Positions 1 to 7,090 of a stretch of DNA of 64,000 bases are shown piece after piece. A program made the translations under genes and the position numbers. Source of the DNA: an uncultured Sphingobacteriales bacterium (lineage in GTDB: Bacteria; Bacteroidota; Bacteroidia; Chitinophagales; Chitinophagaceae). The first letter of the stretch is position 1. Each line of letters begins with the position of its first letter. The DNA lies in contig CALKHN010000051.1 of the NCBI GenBank assembly GCA_937991535.1, positions 1 to 64,000 on the forward strand, written 5' to 3'. A model generated the notes under the pieces. It did no database searches, was not told the DNA's origin, and saw nothing but the letters and a program-made list of their open reading frames with translations.

Positions 1-696
1 TTTCAGCAGCTATCTGAGGCTGCAAAGCAAAAGTTGCTTTTATACAGCCAGACTGTAGCCCAGTTGCAACAGTTAAGAAGTAAAAAACAAACCAGCCCTT
101 ATGTAACTTACTCTTCACCGGTAAATGGCGTAGTGTCCGAATTGCTTATCTCCGAAGGTCAGTATGTAGCCGAAGGCTCCTCCATCATGCGTTTGGAAGG
201 TTATCAAACTATTTGGGTGGAAGCGGATTTGTATCCCAGCGAAGCGGGGGCTGTAAAAAATGGAGACATTGTAAATGTAATTATTCCCGGTTACGGGAAT
301 GAGCAGCACAAAATGCGCATTGAATTTATTGCCCCGGCATTGCAGGCTGCCAGCCAATTATTAACGGTCAGGGGTAGCATTCCGAATAAGCAAAATAAAT
401 TGAAAGCGGGTATGCAGGCTATTGTTGAATTGCCCGTAGCCAATTCGTCTAAAGCGATTACGCTGCCGGTAGATGCCGTGATCCGCGATGGCAAAGGCGC
501 ACATGTTTGGCTGGAAACGGGTATTGGAAAGTTTGAACCAAAAATGGTAGAAACCGGCGCTGAAAACTTTAACCGTGTAGAGATTACCAAAGGTGTAGAG
601 GAAGGTGATGTAGTAGTGGTGTCGGGGGCTTACCTCTTATACAGCGAGTTTGTTTTGAAAAAAGGTAAAAATCCAATGGCGGGACATAATCACTAA
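1..696 (+). CDS. Efflux RND periplasmic adaptor (CusB/HlyD family), 5' end missing
   Basis: The reading frame is open at the first base, so the gene starts left of the window; 231 residues are visible. What remains is the C-terminal half of a membrane fusion protein: the second lipoyl half (SPVNGVVSELLISEGQYV at about residues 39-56), the beta-barrel strand WVEADLYPSEAG, and a membrane-proximal domain ending in a His-containing tail (MAGHNH). Adaptors of this family link an inner-membrane RND pump to an outer-membrane TolC channel. The next gene is a DUF3347 lipoprotein and the surroundings are copper genes, so export of Cu/Ag is the likely role; that is inferred from context. A second, complete adaptor of the same type lies at 18672. 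Confidence 0.9.
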   Translation, partial: FQQLSEAAKQKLLLYSQTVAQLQQLRSKKQTSPYVTYSSPVNGVVSELLISEGQYVAEGSSIMRLEGYQTIWVEADLYPSEAGAVKNGDIVNVIIPGYGNEQHKMRIEFIAPALQAASQLLTVRGSIPNKQNKLKAGMQAIVELPVANSSKAITLPVDAVIRDGKGAHVWLETGIGKFEPKMVETGAENFNRVEITKGVEEGDVVVVSGAYLLYSEFVLKKGKNPMAGHNH

Positions 697-727
697 TATA
701 TTTTTTAAACATTTTAAAATTAAAACA

Positions 728-1285
728 GTGCAACATTTATTAAAAACAATCATCCCATTTGCGGTATTAGTTCTTCTTTCAGCTTGTGCAGGTAATGGGA
801 ATTCAGAAAAGAAGAGCGACATGGAAGCGAATCATGAACACGACGGAATGGAACAAACTACGGCCACAGCGAATACAAAACCGGTTTTAAAGAATGATAA
901 GCTCAATGCCGTATACCAGCATTACATTCATTTAACCACGGCGCTTACCAATGGCAATGAAGCCGAAGCGAAAATAGCCGCTAACGCTATAGAAGCAGGC
1001 GCTAAGGAAGTAAATGGGGCCTCAGTTATTGCAACTTCCGCAGCAAAAATCACCACGGCTTCAGGTATAGAAGCGCAAAGAAAAATGTATGAAGCAATGA
1101 CTAATGATATGATAGCTTTAGTAAAACAAGAAGGCCTGGCTAATGGCGAATTGTATATTGCGTATTGCCCCATGGCATTTGACGATAAAGGCGCCTCATG
1201 GATTAGCGGAAGTAAAGAAATACGTAACCCTTATTTCGGAGACAAGATGATAAACTGTGGCGAAGTGAAAGAAACGATTAAATAA
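728..1285 (+). CDS. DUF3347 domain lipoprotein
   Basis: The 185-residue protein starts with a GTG codon and has a lipoprotein signal with lipobox LLSAC (Cys about residue 20). The mature part begins with a His/Met-containing acidic linker, followed by a helical DUF3347 domain. The C-terminal signature is YCPMAFDDKGASWIS, then NPYFGDKM and a final CGEV. The same motif recurs in two paralogues at 5384 and 5948. DUF3347 proteins are common beside copper efflux genes in Bacteroidota; the conserved Cys, Met and His residues suggest periplasmic copper binding, but the biochemical role is not established. It follows the CusB-like gene by 31 bp and is probably cotranscribed with it. Confidence 0.85.
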   Translation: MQHLLKTIIPFAVLVLLSACAGNGNSEKKSDMEANHEHDGMEQTTATANTKPVLKNDKLNAVYQHYIHLTTALTNGNEAEAKIAANAIEAGAKEVNGASVIATSAAKITTASGIEAQRKMYEAMTNDMIALVKQEGLANGELYIAYCPMAFDDKGASWISGSKEIRNPYFGDKMINCGEVKETIK

Positions 1286-1320
1286 TCAATTTCCTTTATC
1301 AGATACACCATACTATTTAA

Positions 1321-1890
1321 ATGAAAATTATGCGAATAAAATTCCCTGTTGCCTTGACCTTTCTTTTCTGTAGCTGGGCAACTTTAGCAATTGCACAGAA
1401 GGAAGATGTTTGTTATAATCCGAACCTGGTGAAAGACACTTCCAAAAAAAGTATAAAATCAGCGGTAGAAACCAAGATCGGATCTGAAACGGTTACCATT
1501 AATTATCATTCTCCGGGAGTAAGAAAAAGAGTTATTTGGGGCGGCCTGGTTCCTTATGATGAAGTATGGGTGACTGGCGCTCATGACGCTACTACCATAA
1601 CATTCAACAAAGGCATTACGATAAATAAGGTGAATATTCCTGCAGGTAAATACGCACTGTTTACTATTCCGGGGAAAAAGGAATGGACAGTTATAATAAA
1701 CAAACACTGGAAACAACACCTGGCATCGGAATATGATGAAAAAGACGATATAGTAAGGATTAAAATAAAGCCAAAGAAAAATTCACTTACCGAAAGACTG
1801 CAATATTTTATTGCCGCCGGAAAAAATAACGGAACAATCGCCATGACTTGGGAAAAACTGAGGATTGAATTCCCCTTTAGCGTTTTATAG
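1321..1890 (+). CDS. DUF2911 domain secreted protein
   Basis: A 189-residue protein with an N-terminal signal peptide (hydrophobic about residues 8-25, ending AIAQ). The DUF2911 core covers most of the remainder: SPGVRKRVIWGGLVPYDEVW, then GAHDATTITF, then VNIPAGKYALFTIPG. These are hallmarks of the family, which is widespread in Bacteroidota and has no proven biochemical function. It follows the DUF3347 gene by 35 bp in the same direction and is separated from copA by the copA promoter, so it probably closes the first operon. A role in copper tolerance can only be guessed from its place. Confidence 0.85.
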   Translation: MKIMRIKFPVALTFLFCSWATLAIAQKEDVCYNPNLVKDTSKKSIKSAVETKIGSETVTINYHSPGVRKRVIWGGLVPYDEVWVTGAHDATTITFNKGITINKVNIPAGKYALFTIPGKKEWTVIINKHWKQHLASEYDEKDDIVRIKIKPKKNSLTERLQYFIAAGKNNGTIAMTWEKLRIEFPFSVL

Positions 1891-1922
1891 ATCACGTTTT
1901 AATCCTAAAAATGTAACTTTTT

Positions 1923-1967
1923 CCCATAATTATATAACAGCAGAAGCCTTTCAGGACAGTAGTTTTG
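1923..1967 (+). promoter_or_regulatory. copA promoter with 19-bp element shared with copZ
   Basis: CCCATAATTATATAACAGC occupies 1923-1941. A Bacteroidota -7 box TAGTTTTG follows at 1960-1967, 23 bp before the copA ATG. The same 19-mer with one change (A to G at position 10) occurs upstream of copZ, with the same 18-bp gap to its -7 box. The element would cover roughly -53 to -33, a place suited to an activator or repressor. No copper regulator gene is in the window. Confidence 0.65.
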
Positions 1968-1989
1968 CTAGTATTAAAATTGAAAGGAT

Positions 1990-4413
1990 ATGTCAAAAAA
2001 TAATAACAATTCTATTTATATGCCACTGGAAGGAGTGGACAGCGAACATTGCGCCCTGATTGTTGATAAGGGACTAAGCAAAGTAAAAGGCATCACTGCT
2101 CACAAAGTAGAACTCAATAATAACAGGGCTGTCATTGAAACCAATGACGCCATTGATGTAGTGCCCAAAGCCGTGAAAGCAATCCGGGATTTAGGCTATG
2201 ATGTAGCAACTGTAAAGAAATCTTTCCCGGTATTAAACATGACCTGCGCCTCCTGCGCCGCCAGTTCGCAAAGTATTCTGGAAAACCAAACAGGTGTTGT
2301 GAATGTAGCGGTAAATTATGCCAACGCTATAGCACAGGTAGAATATATTCCTACACTTACAAACCCACAGCAGTTAAAAACCGCTTTGCAGACTATTGGT
2401 TATGACCTGATGATTGATGAAAGCCAGGAAGCGAAACAGGCATTGGAAGATCTGCATGCAAAAAAATTTAAAGCTTTAAAAAATAAAACGATTGGCGCCG
2501 TGCTGTTATCCATTCCGTTGGTTATTATCGGAATGTTTTTTATGCACATGCCTTATGCCAATTACATAATGTGGGCTTTGGCAACGCCTGTCGTCCTTAT
2601 TTTTGGCAGGCAATTTTTTAGCAATGCCTGGAAACAGGCAAAGCACCGCTCCGCTAACATGGATACGCTGGTGGCCCTGAGTACCGGTGTGGCTTACGTC
2701 TTTAGTATGTTTAATACGTTGTTCCCGCAGTTTTGGACAAGCCGCGGCCTTATGCCGCATGTTTACTTCGAAGCAGCAGGTGTTGTTATTGCTTTTATTT
2801 TATTAGGAAAATTATTGGAAGAAAAAGCCAAAGGCAACACTTCATCGGCCATTAAAAAATTGATGGGACTGCAACCTAAAACAGTTACCGTAATACATGA
2901 GGGCGATCATGAAATGGAAATGCCCGTTGCCCATATAAAAGTGGGTGATACCCTGCTGGTGAAACCCGGTGAAAAGATTGCGGTGGATGGAACTGTCAGC
3001 AATGGTAATTCTTTTGTTGATGAAAGTATGATTAGCGGTGAACCTGTACCGGTTGAAAAAGTCAGGCATGAAAAAGTATTTGCAGGCACCATCAACCAGA
3101 AAGGAAGTTTTCAATTTATTGCCGATAAAGTAGGCGGTGATACCGTATTGGCACAAATAATTAAAATGGTGCAGGAAGCCCAGGGCAGCAAAGCGCCGGT
3201 GCAAAAACTGGTAGATAAAATTGCGGGCATCTTTGTTCCCATTGTTATATTGATTGCTGTACTAAGTCTTATTGCCTGGATTGTCCTGGGCGGAGAAAAT
3301 GGTTTAACACAAGGCTTGTTGGCGCTGGTTACCGTGCTGGTGATTGCTTGTCCCTGTGCGTTAGGCCTGGCAACGCCAACCGCAATCATGGCGGGAATAG
3401 GTAAAGGTGCTGAAAACGGTATACTGATTAAAGATGCCGAAAGTCTTGAATTAGCCAAAAAAGTAAATGCCATTATTCTTGATAAAACCGGGACCATCAC
3501 TGAAGGTAAACCTGTTGTTACGGATATTATATGGTTAAACAATGATGAGGAACTTTCGCTTGTACTAACCTCTATTGAAAAACAATCAGAACATCCTCTC
3601 GCGGAAGCAGTGGTAAAACATTTTGAAAAAAAGTCTGGTTATATACCTGTTCAACATTTTGAAAGCATTACCGGCTTCGGAGCAAAAGCACAAATAGATA
3701 ACCAAAGCTATTATGTGGGTAACGGTTCGCTTTTGCAAACGAATCATATTTCCGTTGCCGGAGAATTAAAGAATGCGGCGAGCAAATGGCTATCCGAAGC
3801 AAAAACTGTTATCTGGTTCGCCAATGAAAAACAGGCATTAGCGGTGATTGCCATTGCCGATAAAATAAAGGAAACTTCAAAAGAAGCGGTAAAGCAATTG
3901 AGGGATTCAGGCATTGAAGTATATATGCTTACCGGCGATAATCCGGCTACAGCGAAAGCCATAGCAGATCAAGCGGGCATTGATCATTTTAAAGCAGGAG
4001 TATTACCTGCACACAAAGCAGATTTTGTAAAAGAATTGCAGCAACAAGGGAAGGTAGTGGCCATGGTTGGCGATGGCATCAATGATAGCAATGCCCTGGC
4101 ACAGGCAGACGTCAGCATCGCTATGGGTAAGGGCAGCGATATAGCGATGGATGTTGCTAAGATGACCATTATCTCATCCGATCTTTTAAAAATTCCCAAA
4201 GCCATTAAATTATCTAAATATACGGTCGCGGCTATAAGACAAAATCTTTTCTGGGCATTTATTTACAACATAATTGGTATCCCTATCGCAGCCGGTATAC
4301 TGTATCCTGTCAATGGCTTTTTACTGAATCCGATGATTGCCGGAGCGGCTATGGCATTGAGTTCTGTCAGCGTGGTGGGCAATAGCCTGCGTTTAAAAAA
4401 TAAGAAAATATAA
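1990..4413 (+). CDS. copA: Copper-translocating P1B-type ATPase (CopA-type)
   Basis: This 807-residue inner-membrane pump exports Cu(I)/Ag(I) from the cytoplasm using ATP. Two N-terminal HMA folds are visible. The first (residues about 8-75) lacks the CxxC pair and keeps only one Cys (DSEHC). The second carries MTCASCA at about 85-91. The ion channel motif CPC is near residue 453 (ACPCALGLATP), the phosphorylation site DKTGT near 498, the HP motif (EHPLAE) follows, then TGDN and GDGIND near 694. CPC places it in subgroup P1B-1. ATG 1990 fits the promoter 23 bp upstream. The gene is monocistronic or reads toward copZ, which has its own promoter. Confidence 0.97.
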   Translation: MSKNNNNSIYMPLEGVDSEHCALIVDKGLSKVKGITAHKVELNNNRAVIETNDAIDVVPKAVKAIRDLGYDVATVKKSFPVLNMTCASCAASSQSILENQTGVVNVAVNYANAIAQVEYIPTLTNPQQLKTALQTIGYDLMIDESQEAKQALEDLHAKKFKALKNKTIGAVLLSIPLVIIGMFFMHMPYANYIMWALATPVVLIFGRQFFSNAWKQAKHRSANMDTLVALSTGVAYVFSMFNTLFPQFWTSRGLMPHVYFEAAGVVIAFILLGKLLEEKAKGNTSSAIKKLMGLQPKTVTVIHEGDHEMEMPVAHIKVGDTLLVKPGEKIAVDGTVSNGNSFVDESMISGEPVPVEKVRHEKVFAGTINQKGSFQFIADKVGGDTVLAQIIKMVQEAQGSKAPVQKLVDKIAGIFVPIVILIAVLSLIAWIVLGGENGLTQGLLALVTVLVIACPCALGLATPTAIMAGIGKGAENGILIKDAESLELAKKVNAIILDKTGTITEGKPVVTDIIWLNNDEELSLVLTSIEKQSEHPLAEAVVKHFEKKSGYIPVQHFESITGFGAKAQIDNQSYYVGNGSLLQTNHISVAGELKNAASKWLSEAKTVIWFANEKQALAVIAIADKIKETSKEAVKQLRDSGIEVYMLTGDNPATAKAIADQAGIDHFKAGVLPAHKADFVKELQQQGKVVAMVGDGINDSNALAQADVSIAMGKGSDIAMDVAKMTIISSDLLKIPKAIKLSKYTVAAIRQNLFWAFIYNIIGIPIAAGILYPVNGFLLNPMIAGAAMALSSVSVVGNSLRLKNKKI

Positions 4414-4434
4414 TACCAAATTATATAAAGTTTA

Positions 4435-4479
4435 CCCATAATTGTATAACAGCCCTGGCCAATAGATGAACTAATTTTG
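4435..4479 (+). promoter_or_regulatory. copZ promoter with the shared copper-gene element
   Basis: CCCATAATTGTATAACAGC at 4435-4453 matches the copA element in 18 of 19 bases. The -7 box TAATTTTG lies at 4472-4479, 18 bp after the element, exactly as at copA. The copZ ATG follows 23 bp later. Together they point to one regulator controlling both genes. Confidence 0.65.
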
Positions 4480-4502
4480 CAGTAAACAATAAAACAAATA
4501 GT

Positions 4503-4715
4503 ATGAAAACAATACAATTAAAAACGAATATCAATTGTAGCGGATGTGTGGAAAAAGTTACCCAATCATTGAATGAAACGGTAGGAACAGCCACCTGGGA
4601 AGTGGATACGCAGAACCCAAAGAAAATACTAACCGTTACCACGGATAATCTGGATGAAAAGGAAGTAATTAAAGCGGTGGAAAAGGCCGGGTTCAAAGCA
4701 GAAGCGCTTACTTAA
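4503..4715 (+). CDS. Heavy-metal-associated domain protein, CopZ-like copper chaperone
   Basis: A stand-alone 70-residue HMA domain (beta-alpha-beta-beta-alpha-beta). The metal-binding loop is NINCSGCVEKV near residues 9-19, with the CxxC Cys pair at about 12 and 15. Such small cytosolic proteins carry Cu(I) to a CopA-type ATPase, and copA lies just upstream. It shares the regulatory element of copA but has its own promoter and a hairpin terminator right behind it, so it can be expressed at higher level than the pump. A general P1B-linked metallochaperone for another soft metal cannot be excluded. Confidence 0.9.
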   Translation: MKTIQLKTNINCSGCVEKVTQSLNETVGTATWEVDTQNPKKILTVTTDNLDEKEVIKAVEKAGFKAEALT

Positions 4716-4726
4716 AAAGCAAAGGT

Positions 4727-4753
4727 AAACCGGGCAAGGTTTTTGCCCGGTTT
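4727..4753 (+). terminator. Rho-independent terminator after copZ
   Basis: Perfect 11-bp stem AAACCGGGCAA / TTGCCCGGTTT with a 5-nt loop, 12 bp after the copZ stop. The trailing T run is short (TTTATT). Confidence 0.75.
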
Positions 4754-4801
4754 ATTGGATAAATAGAATAGGGGTTTGTTTTAAATAGACTAATTTTTCA
4801 T

Positions 4802-5305
4802 GTGTTTATAAAGGAATTTCCCATACGGCTAAAAGCAGCATTTCTTTTAATGATATTCTCATTGAATACCATTGTTGGTTTTGCTTGTGCTCTTGGAGCA
4901 GATATGGGTTTTAATTCAAAACATCACAACGATGAAGAAGCCACAGAGTCAGTAGTTCACGTTCATGGAGATGGTAAAAAACATATTCACAAGGAGAAAA
5001 CCAACAGGCATAATCACAGTAATTCTCATCACCACGATAAAGCAGACAAACATAAAACCGACAACAACGAAAAGGACAACTGCTGCAACGACAAGGTGAT
5101 CAAATTTGAACAACTTGATAAATCGCTTACCCCTTCTGTAAATGCAGTCTTCAATCCCGTATTTTTTACTGCGTTCCTTGCTTCATTTTATAATACTAAT
5201 ATTTTATTTTCCTCTCAGGATGTTCCCAATACCAGGTATTTTGTCCGTGGCCATCATCCCCCTATACCGGACATTCGCATAGCTATTCAGTCGTTCCAGA
5301 TATGA
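4802..5305 (+). CDS. His-rich secreted or membrane-anchored protein of a Bacteroidota metal-locus family
   Basis: A 167-residue protein with no clear enzymatic domain. A GTG at 4802 gives the longest product; ATG 4850 would cut into the hydrophobic signal segment (about residues 11-30), so GTG is preferred. A very His/Asp/Lys-rich stretch fills residues about 40-95, followed by a vicinal Cys pair (DNCCND), a hydrophobic segment and a C-terminal HHPPIPDI. The order single Cys in the signal region, CC, then PP resembles small Bacteroidota proteins named for a Cys/CC/PP pattern, but I cannot confirm membership. Context suggests periplasmic metal binding. Confidence 0.65.
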   Translation: MFIKEFPIRLKAAFLLMIFSLNTIVGFACALGADMGFNSKHHNDEEATESVVHVHGDGKKHIHKEKTNRHNHSNSHHHDKADKHKTDNNEKDNCCNDKVIKFEQLDKSLTPSVNAVFNPVFFTAFLASFYNTNILFSSQDVPNTRYFVRGHHPPIPDIRIAIQSFQI

Positions 5306-5383
5306 TTTGATGTAATATTATTTCAGTCAGCATGGTATTGCCATGTCCGTATTAGTTTCTTATAACATTAAATCATTCATAAG

Positions 5384-5872
5384 ATGAAAAAAATATTTTT
5401 AATAGTTGCTATTTTCGCAACTGCATTTCTGCAAAACAGTTTTGGCCAGGACAGCACAACAAAAACACAAACACAACTTTCCCAACTACTCACTTCTTAC
5501 TACGGCATAAAGGATGCATTGGTAGCAGGTAATGCCGGCAAAGCTTCTGCAAGTGCCGGAGAATTTGTAAAAGCAGCCAATGGTATTGATTACAAAATCA
5601 TATCAGAAGGTAATATACATGCATTACTGAAAGATGCCGGCACCATCTCTGAAACAAAAGATCTCAAAAAGCAACGGGAAAAATTTGCTACGCTTTCTGC
5701 CAACATGATTACACTGGCGAAGTCTATAAAGCTGGGAACAAAACCTGCTTACGAAACTTATTGCCCAATGAAAAAAAGCTCCTGGCTCAGTGATAGTAAA
5801 ACAATCAAAAATCCCTACTACGGCAATGCTATGCTGAGTTGCGGCAATGTGGTGGAAACCATTAATCAATAA
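5384..5872 (+). CDS. DUF3347 domain secreted protein
   Basis: A 162-residue protein with a cleavable signal peptide (MKKIFLIVAIFATAFLQNSF, ending GQD) and no lipobox, unlike its two paralogues. The rest is a single DUF3347 domain: a helical region with SAGEFVKAANGID, then the signature YCPMKKSSWLS, NPYYGNAM and SCGNVVETI. It sits 75 bp before the third paralogue at 5948 and likely shares a transcript with it. It is probably periplasmic and metal-linked; the conserved YCPM, Met and CG residues are the candidates for binding metal. Confidence 0.85.
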   Translation: MKKIFLIVAIFATAFLQNSFGQDSTTKTQTQLSQLLTSYYGIKDALVAGNAGKASASAGEFVKAANGIDYKIISEGNIHALLKDAGTISETKDLKKQREKFATLSANMITLAKSIKLGTKPAYETYCPMKKSSWLSDSKTIKNPYYGNAMLSCGNVVETINQ

Positions 5873-5947
5873 TCCTTTCTTATAGCTAATTGGGATGCGA
5901 TGGGTGTCCTGCCTTTAGCTATTCCTTAAAAATAAAAATCAACAAAG

Positions 5948-6526
5948 ATGAAAACGCTAATTATGATCGCAGTTGCGGCCATTTCCTTGTCAGCCTGTAA
6001 CAACAACGATAATCAATCGAAAGAAACAACAGCTACATCAGGTGATACCACCAAAACGGGGATGCAGTCCCCTACTGCAGAAACAACAAGCAACAACCCG
6101 GTAAACGATATGGTTGCCCCTTATTTGCAGCTTAAAAATGCATTGGCGAATGACAATAGTAAAGATGCTGCGGCAGCCGGAACTGAAGTGCAAAAGGCAA
6201 TAGAGAAAGCAGATCCTGCTTCTTTTTCTGCAGATCAAAAAAAGATATTTGCCGATGTAAAAGATGATGCAATAGAACATGCAGAACATATTGCTGCTAA
6301 CGCAAATAACATAGAACATCAACGGGAACATTTTGAAACGCTCAGTAAAGATTTGTACGATATGGTTAAGGTTTTTGGAACCAGCCAAACCCTTTATCAA
6401 ACCCATTGTCCGATGTATAATAATAACAAAGGCGCCAATTGGCTGAGTGAAACCAAAGACATTAAAAATCCCTACCTCGGCACTAAAATGTCTACCTGCG
6501 GCGAAGTGAAAGAAGAACTTAAATAA
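5948..6526 (+). CDS. DUF3347 domain lipoprotein
   Basis: A 192-residue lipoprotein (lipobox LSAC at about residues 14-17) with a Thr/Ser/Asn-rich linker to about residue 50 and then a DUF3347 domain. The C-terminal signature is HCPMYNNNKGANWLS, then NPYLGTKM and TCGEV. It differs from the other two copies by a more His-rich middle (EHAEHIAANANNIEHQREH), possibly extra metal ligands. The haem-binding-domain gene starts 6 bp after its stop, so the two are almost certainly cotranscribed. Confidence 0.85.
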   Translation: MKTLIMIAVAAISLSACNNNDNQSKETTATSGDTTKTGMQSPTAETTSNNPVNDMVAPYLQLKNALANDNSKDAAAAGTEVQKAIEKADPASFSADQKKIFADVKDDAIEHAEHIAANANNIEHQREHFETLSKDLYDMVKVFGTSQTLYQTHCPMYNNNKGANWLSETKDIKNPYLGTKMSTCGEVKEELK

Positions 6527-6531
6527 GGACT

Positions 6532-6999
6532 ATGAGCCGGATGAAAAAAATAGGGTTAGCTATATTGATTGTTTTAACAGGCATTCAGTTTATAAAACCT
6601 GCCCGTAATGAAAACGGGCAGGCATCGCCATCAGACATTTCCACGACAATTTCCATTCCCTCAAATGTCCAGTTGATTTTGCAAACAGCCTGTTACGATT
6701 GCCATAGCAACCATACCAACTATCCCTGGTATGCCAACATTCAACCGATGGGTTGGCTGTTAGGCAATCACATAAAGGATGGAAAAGCAGAACTAAATTT
6801 TAATGAGTTTGGAAGTTATTCGGAAAGAAGGCAACAGAGCAAATTAAAATCCATTGCAAGCCAGGTAAAAGATGATGAAATGCCTTTAGCTTCTTATTCA
6901 TTGCTGCACAAAAATGCAAGACTTACTAAAGAGCAAAAAGCATTGATCATAGATTGGGCGCAGAATGCAAAAGACAACCTTGAGCAAATTAAACCATAA
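6532..6999 (+). CDS. Haem-binding domain (Haem_bd) protein
   Basis: A 155-residue protein with an N-terminal hydrophobic segment (about residues 5-20) that targets it to the periplasm. The c-type haem motif CYDCH is at about residues 57-61, followed by SNHTNYPWYANIQPMGWLLG, the signature of the Bacteroidota Haem_bd family. The C-terminal half carries DDEMPLASYSLLH, also typical. These proteins are presumed periplasmic electron carriers; partners are not established. Between a DUF3347 gene and a multicopper oxidase, a redox role in periplasmic copper handling is plausible. Confidence 0.85.
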   Translation: MSRMKKIGLAILIVLTGIQFIKPARNENGQASPSDISTTISIPSNVQLILQTACYDCHSNHTNYPWYANIQPMGWLLGNHIKDGKAELNFNEFGSYSERRQQSKLKSIASQVKDDEMPLASYSLLHKNARLTKEQKALIIDWAQNAKDNLEQIKP

Positions 7000-7073
7000 T
7001 GAAAAAAGTAAAGAAACTGATAGGTATAATTTTTAAAGCAGTCTTCCTACGCAAGAAAAAATGTTGTCAATAG
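6999..7073 (+). CDS. Possible 24-residue basic peptide
   Basis: An ATG overlapping the preceding stop (TAATG) opens a 24-codon frame: MKKVKKLIGIIFKAVFLRKK, then KCCQ and a stop. It is strongly basic with a central hydrophobic helix and ends in a vicinal Cys pair. The overlap would allow translational coupling to the haem-binding gene. It could equally be chance, since the region is A-rich. No family is recognised. Confidence 0.3.
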   Translation: MKKVKKLIGIIFKAVFLRKKKCCQ

Positions 7074-7090
7074 ACATAAACTAAAATGAA

